A stretch of DNA of 64,000 nucleotides from Dipteris shenzhenensis. Lineage: Eukaryota; Polypodiophyta; Polypodiopsida; Gleicheniales. Below the pieces are notes generated by a model. That model saw only the letters and a program-made list of their open reading frames with translations. It was not told the origin of the DNA and did no database searches. This document shows, piece by piece, positions 32,098 to 42,388 of the stretch. The first letter of the stretch is position 1; each line of letters starts with the position of its first letter. Location of the stretch: NCBI GenBank assembly GCA_047967505.1, contig CM106541.1. One strand, 5' to 3'. The translations under genes were made by a program, and so were the position numbers.

Positions 32098-33285
32098 ATG
32101 GCAGAAACCAGTAAGCATTATGTCAAGAGAGCACTCTCTCTAGAACCTTAAAGACATTCAAGGGAAACTGTGCCCCCCATAGCTCCTTCATCTGAAGATG
32201 CTTCCTATGTGTTTGACATGCTGAATGAGGAATTTCAACAAAGTAGAAGAGAATGGATACTACCTGCTCCGGAACTCACTTACAAAATGAAGTTGCCTTC
32301 TCTTGTGCATCCTCTGAAGAAGCTCTCTCAAAGTGCAGTCATCATCTTTTTCCCAGGCAAAATACCCTCGGCTAATGATGTGGGACAATGGGTGAATTCC
32401 CTCCTAGGTGGATGCTATGTCGAAGGAGTCTATTTTGCCTCCCGAAGATTTTATGAAGTTCATCTCTTGGATGCCTTGATAAAACAAAAGATGCTGGAAA
32501 TGTCCCCTTTATTTTTTGGTCGTCAAATGGTGCACATCATGCCTTGGTCTCCTAATAAGGACTATCAGAATCTCATCAAGCTTCTGCCTTGTATGGGTTG
32601 AAGTGGTTGATTTTTTAGATTACATGAGAACAGAGCTTCCTGGCTTAACGATGACATTGGGACAAGTGATCTGTCCCCCTCGTCCTACACGTAATAAAAA
32701 TCGTTTTTGCATCTTATGGGATACTGATAGACCAACCCCTCCTTCTATTGCAGTTGAGATTGAGGGTGTTAATTTGGAAAAGAAATATTTCACTTTGAAA
32801 TGGGGTATTTTTGCTGGAGCTTGTTTCTCTTGTCACAAGTTTGGGCACCTAGCTTCTGAGTGTCCCTCTATTCTTCATCCACCTCCTCCAACTGCCATTC
32901 CTCTGCCATCTAATAAAGGAGGTCAGAAGACATGTGGAAAAGATTGAAGCCAAAGGAGCAAAGCCTTCAGTTAGGGAGCCAAGCCAATTCAGCTCAAAAC
33001 AAGGAAAAAGGAAATAGCAAGCTAGTGGAAAATAATTCATCTTCTCACGAGGGTTGGCAGACTGCAAAGAAGACAGTGCCTCTCAAACAAAGACCTCTTC
33101 AATCTCGTAATTGGGATGCTTCTGCTCCTTTTCCTGGTCAACCTTCTACCTCTTCGGACAGCCCTATCTCAAAGGCATGGGATAATGCAGTCAAGAAGGG
33201 TATTCCGCTTTGTGAAGAAGATGATTTAGTCAGGGAATTGGATTCTGAGGGTCAGCAAGACCCTGAGGCAATGGCAGAGGCCTGA
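32098..33285 (+). pseudogene. L copy G ORF1, stop and frameshifts
   Basis: ATG at 32098 gives MAETSKHYVKRALSLEP and then TAA at 32149. The same frame continues with ASYVFDMLNEEFQQSRREW, AVIIFFPGKIPSANDVGQW and SPLFFGRQMVHIMPWSPNKD. A frameshift near 32575 leads to VEVVDFLDYMRTELPG, ICPPRPTRNKNRFCILWDTD and the CCHC knuckle CFSCHKFGHLASEC. A second shift near 32935 leads to the Lys-rich tail ending in KKGIPLCEEDD and MAEA. Start chosen by alignment with copy F ORF1. Confidence 0.85.
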
Positions 33286-33332
33286 TGCCTCCCTTTCTTT
33301 TTGAGGACTGCTCATTTCTTGTACATATTTTC

Positions 33333-34714
33333 ATGCGTGCTTCTCTCAAATGCATTTCTTATAATATACAGGGCCTTTGAAACCCGAATAAATGGAGGCT
33401 CCTTTGGCACTATATAAATAAAACTCATCCAGATGTTGTGTGTCTGCAAGAGCATAATCAGCATTCTTTTACTGGCCAGCATGGGTTCTTTTCAGGATAT
33501 GATATATTTTATGCAGGATCTGATCAATTCTCTGGGCTGTGTATTCTAGCCAGCATTCTAGCTAGACATGATTTGCAGCCATGGGTAGCATATAATGATC
33601 TTTATGGCCGATGGATGATTATCCAATGTATGATCAACAGAGAAATTTTTGAAATAGGTTCCTTGTATGCCTCTCAAACTTCAGCTTCTAGAGCTCAAAT
33701 GTGGGACTCCATAAAGCAATATCCTTGGTCCACACATGCTCTACTTTGTGGTGACTTCAATAATTCTCCTCACTGAAAGGACAATACCACACACAAATCC
33801 CATATGCTGCTCTCTGAAATTCAGCAATGGGAACATATGACTTCCTCACTTCGTACCGCAGATTTATGGACAGCAACTCACCCTTCAGTTTTGGGATTTA
33901 CATATCATCATAATGCTTTTACAAAATATTGGGCCAGGCTTGATAGATGGTATCTCATTCACGCTCAGCAATATGATGATTATACATGTCAAATGTGGAC
34001 TGACTATTCTCAACAACTATCTGATCACACTCCACTTTGGCTGAACCTTTCATTTGGTATGCCTCTGGATGACATGCAGCTCTCCTCAGTCAGACACTTA
34101 CAGGTCAATCAATTATATCTTTCTCATGAAAAATTCCAGCAAATGATCAGATTGGCTTGCAGGCCATTGTTATCTCATGCTCAGGAGGATCTGGACTATG
34201 CTTGGAACTCTTTTGTACATCGTATTCAAAATGTCATCAAGGAATATTGAAGATGGTACATGTCGGAAACCAGACAGCATATCTAGTGGGCAAAATCATA
34301 CAAGCAGTCCTTGGTATAGATTAGCCATCAAAGGTCTCTTTTTGCTTCTGAGCAGAGTTCATTGTCTTGTGCTTCTTCCATAATTGATGCTAATGATAAA
34401 CGCAAGCTTTCCAAATGGCAGACAAGGGCTAGAGTTAAGCCTATGCTAGATAAGGGTTGTTCCTCGAAATCTTTCTTTCGGAATTTACACGCATATAGAC
34501 AAAGTCAATCTATCATGAGAGTCAGGAAACCCGATGGTCTTTGGACCCAGACTTTATCTCAGCTAGAAAAACAATGTCTGGATCATTTTCAGCTTCTTTT
34601 TTCTCAGCCACATTCTTCTAATCCTCAGGTTGAATTGGCTCGGAGCAGATTTATTGAGCTTGTTTCTCCTATTGTTTCTTTGCAAAAAGCTTCAATGCTG
34701 GAAATGTCTTTTTC
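33333..34714 (+). pseudogene. L copy G ORF2, endonuclease and linker
   Basis: ATG at 33333 reads MRASLKCISYNIQG and meets TGA shortly after. The same frame holds CLQEHNQHSFTGQHG, LLCGDFNNSP then TGA at 33774, GFTYHHNAFTKYWARLDRWY, LSDHTPLWL, and after further stops near 34248-34320 the linker WQTRARVKPMLDKGCSSKSFF. A duplicated LASI/LAR stretch follows GLCI near 33550. The coding frame is interrupted at MLEMSFS by the M-family insertion and resumes at 39301. Confidence 0.87.
34699..34714. repeat. Target-site duplication, left copy
   Basis: The 16-mer TGGAAATGTCTTTTTC occurs here and again at 39285-39300, exactly flanking the M-family LINE. Reading across with one copy restores the ORF2 of L copy G. 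Confidence 0.95.
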
Positions 34715-34916
34715 TTAAATAAAAGAGTGATGTATTCCATTCAAAACGAATCATACAACAGGTGGGAGAGAATGTACTCTATCCCTAGCCTCAACAATGT
34801 GGCAAAAGGGCCATGGTGGTGGTCTAAAATGCCACGACATCCCAAAAGGGGTCAAATGAAAAAATAATGAGCAGTCCCATGTCCTCATGAAGGATATACG
34901 TCTCCCATTGAGTGGC

Positions 34917-36420
34917 CTACCAAAAAGTGAAGATGTTATCCAAGATACTCCGATCTTGGACAAATCCTGTCTGAGTAGCTCTGATGATATCTGGCAGCAT
35001 AGGCTTTAAGCGAAGAGCCAAGGTCTTCGCAAGGATCTTGTAGGCTGTCCCTAGAAGTGTAATGGGTCTCCAATTGCGTAGGACTGTCTTGTCTCCCCCT
35101 TTCGGGATGAGACAAATCATACCTGTGCATAATGTCTCGCCCAAAGATCCTGTATCGAGAGCCTCTGAAAAGGCAGAGAGTAGATGAGGCCCAATCGTAT
35201 CCCAAAGAGCTATGAAAAGAAGTGGCGACAAACCGTCCTCCCCCGGGCATCTGTCTCTGGGCAGCTCATGTAACGCGTCCGTGATCTCCAGGAGTGATAG
35301 TGGGCTATCCAAAACATGACTCATCCTATCTGAGACCATCTGGGGGACATGACTCCAAATCTCCTCTCTGGCTCTGCTCATCTCCTCGGTGACTGGATCG
35401 GCGGTGTAAAGAGTGGAATAGAAATCGGAAGTGATCTCAACAAGACGGTGAGGGTCCGCGTCTGAAGAGACCCGGCCTCATCCACAAGTCTACGAAGGCT
35501 GTCCGAAGAGTATCTCTGGCCCACTGCCCTGAAGAACTCTCTAGAGCATCTATCCCCCTTCTGGATCCAGAAAGTTTGCTGGGAGTAAAACCTGAACTGG
35601 GCCCTTCTGCCCTGAATCTCCTCTAGTCTCTCCTGAGCCTCCGAAAGCTGCCCTCTGATGAAAAGAGAATGAGGACAACTCTGAATCAATCTTTGAAGTC
35701 TGGATACCTCCGCTCTTGCGTTCCGATCTCTGATTCTGAGCTTTTCCTTCTCCTCTTTTGCCCTCAACTGGCAGGCCATGTTAACTCTAGCCAAAGCCCC
35801 CTCTACCCACATCAACCAGCCTTGATCCACAAGAGTGTCCTCTGACAACCAAGCCTCTCTCAATCGTTCCACGAACTCTATGTCCTGAAAAACAAAGTCC
35901 GGAACTCTCACAGAGCCTGTGCTCTCCAATCGAGAGGTAGAGGATGGTCAGATAAAACATAACCCAGGCGGATCCCAATCTGTCCTCCTCTAGCCTGGCC
36001 CCATTGGCCAATATAAAACTTGTCAAGTCTGACCAAAGAAAGAGAACCATGGAAAACCCCGGACCAAGAGAACTAAAGACTGTCAGCCAAGTGACGAAAG
36101 TCGTCCAATCGAGCTGCATCGTGAAGTCCAGCATGCAAAACAAAACTATCCCACTCCACTCTCTCCCTGTCAGAAAGGCCACCCTCTGTCTAGCTTGACT
36201 TGTCTTAAGAGAATTCGACCATGTTGAAATCTCCTCCAACAATCCAGGTGTCTGCCTGAGGAAGGGACTCTCTGAGCTGTCTCCAAAAAGCACGTCTATG
36301 AAGGGAGTCCCTAAGCAACTGCAATCTAGGAACTCCCGATCTACGACCATCTGCATCTGAGGTAAATCTACGGCCGTTCAGTCCTCTCACATTCCATGAA
36401 ATGATGGACAACCTAGACAT
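34917..36420 (-). pseudogene. M LINE ORF2 remnant (endonuclease, linker, RT finger)
   Basis: ATG at 36420 reads MSRLSIISWNVRGLNGR, the classic start of the plant L1 endonuclease, then jumps to TWIVGGDFNMVEFS, so the middle of the endonuclease is missing. After a stop, 35929-35378 encodes a linker with LIQSCPHSLFIRGQLSEA and QKGDRCSREFFRAVGQR. A frame change then gives the RT finger, 35381-34917: DRCPGEDGLSPLLF, LIPKGGDKTVLRNWRPITLL and TQTGFVQDRSILDNIF. No YADD-type box follows. Inactive. Confidence 0.85.
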
Positions 36421-38671
36421 CGGATGGAAGTGAGGGGGTGCTAGTGGCAATGGCACAAATCTCTCTCTCTGACGGCGCAATCCAAAGTCGGTCTCTGATC
36501 AAACTCCAAATGTGCCCCAACTCATGTAAAATGGCTCCATCCAAGGGAATAGTACTGTGGCACGAACTGAGGAGCTGAAAGTCAAACCAACCAGCACTCG
36601 TGGGCAAATCAAAGTCTCCCTGAACCTCAAAGAACAGAAACAGAAAGGCCCTACCGAAGCCAGGTCGAAGAGTCCTAGGGCATGAATTAATTTGCGAGCC
36701 GACAATACGGTGAACCGATGAAAACTGAGTCATGCTCATGAGCTGTCTAGCAATCTCGCTGTCAAGTAACTCAACTGACCAGCTTTCGCTCCCCCGAGAT
36801 CGAAAGCTGCCTGCGGAGAAACGAAGAATGTGCCCCTCTCTGGAGAGAGTAACAGATTCCAAGTACTCCTCTACCTCCTCTGACCGTCGGCAAAACATCG
36901 GGAGAAGTTCCAATCAAGTGAGGGAGTTTGTGGTAACCCCTCGAGCCAAAAAGGGCCAAAACTCAACGGGCAGATCTCTGTCAACCATCCTGGGGTCAGG
37001 TCTAGGAGCCAGAAGAGCTGAAAAGGGTTGAGCCATCCTAACTTTGCTTCTAGAATAGGTGAGAGGGAGAGGAAGAATCTGCGACGAGGTGCCTGTCAGC
37101 GTGGGTGACTGATAATCTCGCTCAATCTCATCTGCTAGGATCTCCCAATCCTCACGTCTGTCTGGGTACTAAGCGATATCTGTGACTGCACTCGCAAAAG
37201 ATCTGGATAAACCAGGAGTGAAAAGCTGCGAGGACGAGGCTGTACTGGGAGGGGTGTCTAAAAGGATGCTCCGCATAGCAACAAAGGAAGGTACTGTGCG
37301 ACGGGGAAGAGAAAGAGATCTCGAGGGAACCTCGTACAGGTGCATGAGATCCTGGAACGGGCTCTGACTCTGACCTGTGTCGTAAAATACCACTCTCTCA
37401 ATGGACTGCTGGGAAGAGGCATCCATCACAGTAACTGCAGCCTGAGCAGTCTCCTGTTGGATAACTGTCTCAGGAACAAATATCTGAACCTCCGGGGTAG
37501 TAGTGTCCAGAGTCATCAAATCCTAAGCTACAATCTCTTGCACAGTGTCATGACCTACCTGCGGATGGTCCTCCGCATCTCCCCTTTCCGGGGTCTCCTG
37601 CACATGTGTCTCGACTCCCTGAGCTACTGTCTCCTGCACAGTGTCAAGACCTGCCTGCGGATGGTCCTCTGCATCTCTCCTTTCCGGGGTCTCCTGCACA
37701 TGTGTCTCAACTCTCTGCCATCTTTGAGCTCGTACCTGGGGCTGCTCATACTGCTGGCTCTCCCTCTGTCTCCGTCTCCTCCGAGCTCTCCGTGAAAGCT
37801 GTTCCACTGGAGGCACCTCCAAGTCCTCTGAGTCCACTGGAGGCTCCCCCGGAGGAGTCTCGTCTCGCTCTGCAGAATGAGTCGAAGCAGGCTCAGAGAC
37901 CCCTGGAGGCTGAACTGTAGGCTCTGGGTCACTCGTAGGATGAGATGGATCCGGAGTCTCTGATCGAGGCCGACGACTGGGGCAATCCCTAATAAAGTGA
38001 CCTCTCTTCCGATAGAAAAGACACTGATCAGGAAGACCCTCGTACAAAACCCTCTGCTGAATTTGGACTCCATCTCCCGTGGAGTACGAAATCAAAATAG
38101 GCAAAGGTCGAGGAGGGGGGAACTCTGAAGTGAGTCTGACCCTCGTAACACCTGTACCAGCAAGTGACTGAGCATAGGAAAGTCTAGCACCTGATGGGAT
38201 GACTGTACCTGCCACACTAGCCATATGCTCCACAGCTCTGCGACTAGAGCTGACCTCATCAGGAAGTCCAGGGAAAAGCATCCAAAAAGAGACTTGACGT
38301 GGTCCCGGGGAAGTAGTACTGAAGTGCTTCCGCCAAGGCCACAAATGGATGACTCTGCTCTGAAACTGAATCGGTGAGCTCATAAGTACTCTTTGAGCCT
38401 GCTCTGCAGATTGAAGGCCAAAAGAAAAGTACCCTCTGCCAAGCAAACCTCTGCCAAGCAATCGGAAAACCACTGAGACACCCAATGAGGCCATGCTGGT
38501 GTACATCCAATCACGTAACTGTTGGCCTCTATCGGGTAGAAAGCCAATGATGTGCGTCAAATGAAAACCCTCCTCTGCTACCTCAATCATCTGCACAATG
38601 TCGGGAGGAAAAGAAACTGAGACTTCAATCTCCTCAGGTTCGGCGACGGGAGTGGCATTAGTGCCCTCCAT
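36413..38671 (-). pseudogene. M LINE ORF1 (DUF4283-like, zinc knuckle)
   Basis: One frame of about 750 codons beginning MEGTNATPVAEPEEIE, with in-frame stops at 37520, 37169 and 36914. The first two fit CAG to TAG. The N-terminal half (FSFGLQSAEQAQRVL, HLWPWRKHF, FWMLFPGLPDEV) resembles the DUF4283 region of plant LINE ORF1 proteins. A knuckle, CLFYRKRGHFIRDC, has Tyr at the second Cys. Two tandem 33-residue repeats (VETHVQETPER, DAEDHPQ, DTVQE) lie near 37523-37720. The C-terminal part is SEEVEEYLESVTLSREGH to SLPSDV. The start at 38671 is the first ATG before the conserved part. The ORF2 start overlaps its end. Confidence 0.8.
37523..37720 (-). repeat. Tandem 99-bp coding duplication in M ORF1
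   Basis: Two adjacent copies of a roughly 99-bp unit encode the near-identical 33-residue repeats; they differ at a few positions (RRDAEDHPQAGL versus RGDAEDHPQVGH). Confidence 0.85.
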
Positions 38672-38929
38672 CGTCTCAGCTTGCGCTGTCCTGAGGGAAG
38701 GAGCTACCTTTGCTGAAAATACCCACCAAGAACTGGCAACCAACCACAAGTCAATCCCCAAAAAACTTGGTTAATGAATGCCCCAAACTTCAACCTGCGT
38801 GGGAACAGGCCGCTCAAAGCTGAAGCAAAAAAGCTCCGCCAATGCCCTGAAATCAGCCCAGGAACTCAGCTTGAAGACCCTGGAACACGACCAGCAACAG
38901 CCCCGGAGAAGGCCCTGAAGCAGCCCAAC

Positions 38930-39240
38930 CTGAAGCGCAATGAAGGGGCGGACAACAGCTGCGGCCTGGATGGCGGCCTGAAGGGGGGCGACTTGAAGGG
39001 CAAGGGGGGCGCGACCGAGGGAGCAGGGCGCGGCCAGACGGGCTGAAGGGGAGGCGACTTGAAGGGCAAGGGGGGCGCGGCCAAGGGGGGCAGGGTGCAG
39101 CCAGCAGACGGGCTGGGAGCAGGGCGCGGCCAGACGGGCTGAAGGGGGGGCGACCTGAAGGGCAAGTTGGGCGCGGCCAAGGGAGCAGGGCGCGGCCAGC
39201 AGACGGGCTGGGTGATGGCGACGGGGTGGTGGCGGGTAGT
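38930..39240 (-). repeat. GC-rich minisatellite in the M LINE 5' UTR
   Basis: Imperfect tandem units share GGCGCGGCCA, GGGCTGAAGGGG and GACTTGAAGGGCAAGG words in three to four copies of variable length. It lies upstream of M ORF1 in the presumed promoter region of the element. Confidence 0.8.
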
Positions 39241-39284
39241 TGCAGACGGGAGCTCCTCCAAGATTGATGGTTTCACGTGTGGAA

Positions 39285-40555
39285 TGGAAATGTCTTTTTC
39301 AGATATTGAATTGGATGAAGCCCTCAAACATTTGGGTAAACATAAATCCCCTGGCTAGGATGGTTTGATGGTTGAATTTTTTGTAGCCTTCTGGGCTGAA
39401 TTGAAGGGTCCAATCTTGAAGCTCATTAATGTAGCCTGGCAGCATCAACATCTTCCCTCAGCTTGGAAGCATTGTCTGGTTAAACTTGTGCCCAAAAAAC
39501 CCCTATGTGAGACTATGGATGACTGGAGGCCCATCACTTTGATGCCTGTTAAATATAAACTTATTGCTAAAATGTTGGTTCATCGGATAAAGGATATCCT
39601 TCATGATGGACTTCATCCCAGGCAATATGGTTTTGTTCCAAGAAGGAATATACATGATAATATCTCCAATACTCTCATCGCAATGGAATATGCAAAATAT
39701 TCAGCTCAAGATGTTTTGGTCATGCAGGTGGATGTGGCAAAGGCATTTGATACAGTATAGTGGGATTATGTCTCTCAAATCATGTCTAAACTTGGTTTTG
39801 GGCCAATGCTAGTTAATGTCATATATTGGCTTTACTCAGATTCCACTGCTCAATGCTTTATCGGGAATCATTTGTCTGAGTTGGACTCTGGAACGATCTG
39901 TTCGAGCTTCACATCCTTTGCTTCTTTATATGGATCATCTGGTAGATACTGGACAGTTAGTGGGGCTTCAGACTCCTGGTTCACGGCCTTTCATTGCACA
40001 GGCTTATGCAGATGATTCATTCTTCATGCCAAAGAATAGTCCTCTGGAGCTTTGCCTATTGATGGATACCCTTTCTGATTTTGGGTTGGCAGCTGGTCTA
40101 AAAATTAATTTTCAGAAATCAAAACTCTTGCCTCTCAAGCATTGCGACTGGCATGCTATCCTTTGGCCCGGCTAGATTATCTATCCGGAAAACATAGTAA
40201 GACATTTGGGTTATCCAATTGGCTGGAAAATCAGAAATAAGCAACAAATATCTTGGGTATTAAACAAAATTCAGGACAAATTAGAATATTGGAAGATCTC
40301 CACTTGGCCATTGCATGTTCGGCTTCGAATTGTCCAGTCCATTGTTCTAGCTTATGTCCAGTTTTACCTTCCTCTATTACATTGGTCATCTCGAGATCTC
40401 TCTTCTTTTATGTCTCAAGCCATGGAGATTTTTAGGAAAACTAAGCTTCATAAAAAAGCTTTAAGGTTGCTCAAAATGGACCTGCTTTGCTCACCAAGAA
40501 TGCATGGTGGTTTGAATATTATAAACATCAAATTTCATGTGTTGGCAAGAAAAAT
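39285..40555 (+). mobile_element. L-family LINE copy G, 3' part
   Basis: Begins with the right copy of the 16-bp target duplication (39285-39300) and continues ORF2: SDIELDEALKHLGKHKSPG, a stop at the Trp codon (TAG, 39356), DWRPITLMPVKYKLIAKM, QVDVAKAFDTV then TAG at 39758-39760 (Trp or Gln position), a small deletion that removes the RQGCPLS block near 39900, then AQAYADDSFFMP near 40010. A TAG at 40174 and further RT thumb sequence follow. It ends within the VLARK block at about 40555, where R-type sequence starts. Its own 3' end and poly(A) are missing. Confidence 0.87.
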
Positions 40556-41748
40556 CTCATACAGACTCATCATCCCCGAAATCATGGCATCTACAATCTG
40601 CATCTCTTGAAGTTGTTAGATCATACGAGATTGCGGGACTGCGCCTAATGCCTTCCGGAAGCCTACAGAGTAGGCATAGACTTTTTGAGATCTGAATCTC
40701 GCCTCCTCAATGATTGCTTGCAAAGTGAAGATATGGTCAATAGTGGAATGTTGTCTTTGAAAACCAGCCTGTCCTAATGCTCTCTGCCTGTGTGACTGTG
40801 TGTAGGAGCTGATCTCTCTCTAGTACCGACCTGTAAATCTTGGCTGGTGTAGACCAATCATGAGAGTGCGGTAGCTCCCAGCATCCATGGGATCTACTTT
40901 ATGCATCGCCACAATGGTAGTGGTACTCCAAGCACGGGGGAAGCCATGACATACAACATGGTTGAACATCTTTTACTAGGATCTGTGCCAAGAGCTCTTG
41001 TCCATGTGTGAAGTGCTCAGTCCGTAGCACCTCATGGTCCTGGGCTCTCCGGTTGTGAAGCCGATGTAGTGCAGCACGCATGTTCTGTGCAATGAATAGG
41101 ATACAAGTGGTGGGCCTGGGGAGGTGGACATATGGGTCTTTGATGGGAATAGGTGGTTTTCCCTTGGGATAAGAGACCCCATGCAAAGGTGGGATCACCT
41201 CCTCGAAAAGATTGAATCACCTCATCCATCCTATGTGAGAGGAACACCCCGCTCTTGCGTCATGAAATCCGTTGTGCCTAAGCTCCCATATGAGGTGAGA
41301 TCTCATCTCTCAGCACTCATTGTCATACCATGGGTTTTGTGGCATCTTCACAGCTGAAGGGCAAACTGTGGACCTGGTCGTGGGGAATGATTTGGTGGCG
41401 GCATCATGGTATCACTGATACTAGTGTGTCTGAAGTACGAGTGAGGCTTGCGTCATCTCCAAAGGGTGTCACCAGCCCGTGGGATAAGGGGCTCATGTAT
41501 ATTGCATCAAGGGCATTATCGACTTGTACTCGGACTTGGGTGGGAGAAAGAGAACCACGTACTATGTCTGACGGTGGAGTTGAGATAGTAAAGGACAAGT
41601 ATGAGTGGTTAGTGCCAAGAGGGGAGGGAGGGACTATGGAGTCATGTACCCGTGTCACAAAGGTTGGGGAAAGTAGTCTACAGTGATACTACCCCCTCTG
41701 TGTGGAAAACAAGTAAGTCTTCCTGACAATGGCCATTGCTGAAGAGAA
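40556..41748 (-). mobile_element. R-family LINE copy 4 (RT fragment)
   Basis: Minus strand. LPRPTTCILFIAQNMRAALH and RLHNRRAQDHEVLRTEH near 41000-41150 match the LKNRRAKDHDGLQ region of copy 1. Later pieces are a mutated GQAGF block, HSTIDHIFTLQAIIEEA, and VGFRKALGAVPQSR in place of FRKAFDTVPR. It is truncated at MSLYE near 40556, before the catalytic YADD box. The part from 41250 to 41748 resembles the element's linker and endonuclease end only weakly. Frameshifts and stops are numerous. Confidence 0.75.
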
Positions 41749-41755
41749 AGAGTTG

Positions 41756-41812
<57 letters not shown>

Positions 41813-41816
41813 GATA
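41749..41816. repeat. (GA)n array flanked by a 10-bp direct repeat
   Basis: AGAGTTGATA lies at 41749-41758 and 41807-41816, with TG and about 24 AG units between. The array ends at 41810, 23 bp before the CAMTA exon. It may be a LINE tail inserted alone, or an expanded purine tract. Confidence 0.85.
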
Positions 41817-41833
41817 AATCCAATGTCGCACAG

Positions 41834-42127
41834 GCACATGTACGAGGACATCAAGCTCGAAAAAAATTCAACAAGGTTTTGTGGACAGTAGGTGTGCTGG
41901 ACAAAGCAATTTTGAGATGGCGTCGCAAAGGCCAAGGATTGCGTGGATTCCGATCTGAGGAGAGTGTTCGAGATGGAGACATTGATAATGATGACTTGCT
42001 CAGGGATTTCAGGCGGCAAAAAGAGGAAGCTTTTGAGGACGCACTTAGTCGTGTGAAAGCTATGATACAAGATCCTGAGGCACGGAATCAGTATCGGAGG
42101 ATGCTGGAGACCTATCAGGAAGAAAAG
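41834..42127 (+). CDS. CAMTA: CAMTA exon: IQ end and calmodulin-binding domain
   Basis: Penultimate exon, 98 codons in phase 0. It starts AHVRGHQARKKFNKV, completing the IQ motif begun at 1656-1670. The CAMTA calmodulin-binding segment follows (TVGVLDKAILRWRRKGQGLR), then GFRSEES and an acidic/helical stretch, DFRRQKEEAFEDALSRVKAM, to YRRMLETYQEEK. The donor is GTTAGT at 42128. The match to the family block WxVGVLxKxxLRWRRKxxGLRGF is what identifies it. There are no stops. The acceptor context is weak in pyrimidines. Confidence 0.95.
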
Positions 42128-42388
42128 GTTAGTGTGATTTGGTGGTTATCTTTGCAAAGATTATTAAATATTCCTTACAATGAATATGTTCTCATTTCAC
42201 GTATGCATGGTTTTCCAAAGACATGATTATACATTATTCTGTGGGTTCAAGAGTTTTCGCTTTAAGGACGTGTAAGAGTTTAGGTTTAGATAGTAAATCA
42301 GAGCCAGTATGAAAACATTTACAAGACGCTGTGACATGAGAATCTCTTGTTTCTTTGCATAAGACACCAGTCATTCAATTTGATGCAG

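Larger units (their letters stand above)
31608..34714 (+). mobile_element. L-family LINE copy G, 5' part
   Basis: Full 5' end, ORF1 and the first part of ORF2, broken at 34714 by insertion of an M-family LINE; it resumes at 39301 after the duplicated target site. The 5' UTR (31608-32097) is C/T-rich and ends in two roughly 55-bp tandem copies near 31990-32096 (shared GCAAG, TTCT-TCGC-ACAG words). Confidence 0.88.
34715..39284 (-). mobile_element. M-family L1-type LINE, 4570 bp, nested
   Basis: Both ends are fixed by the 16-bp duplication. On the minus strand it has a GC-rich repetitive 5' UTR, ORF1 and a shortened ORF2. Its 3' end is ATCACTCTTTTATTTAA with no long poly(A). The RT stops after the FVQDRSILDNIFTF block and passes directly to the 3' UTR, so the palm with the catalytic Asp pair is absent, and the endonuclease is also partly deleted. 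The copy is therefore non-autonomous and was presumably mobilised in trans, or was deleted later. It is markedly richer in GC than neighbouring L copies. Confidence 0.9.
1671..41833 (+). other. CAMTA: Giant CAMTA intron, 40,163 bp
   Basis: The intron starts GTAAGT at 1671 and ends GCACAG at 41833. The exons on either side are consecutive pieces of one protein, in phase 0, on the same strand, and meet inside an IQ motif (VVKIQ then AHVRGHQARKK). The intron holds five R-family LINE pieces, seven sizeable L-family LINE copies plus small tail fragments, one M-family LINE and one inverted-repeat element; no host exon was recognised between. The acceptor has little polypyrimidine: a (GA)n array ends 23 bp before it. 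The join is inferred from protein continuity; an assembly error is possible but would have to place two adjacent exons in the right order and phase by chance. Confidence 0.85.

Noticed and set aside
37340-37795. Plus-strand 151-residue frame
   Set aside because: Shadow of the minus-strand M ORF1, created by its tandem repeat and codon bias.
38866-39327. Pro-rich 153-residue frame in the M 5' UTR
   Set aside because: It is the translation of the GC-rich minisatellite, in a position upstream of ORF1.
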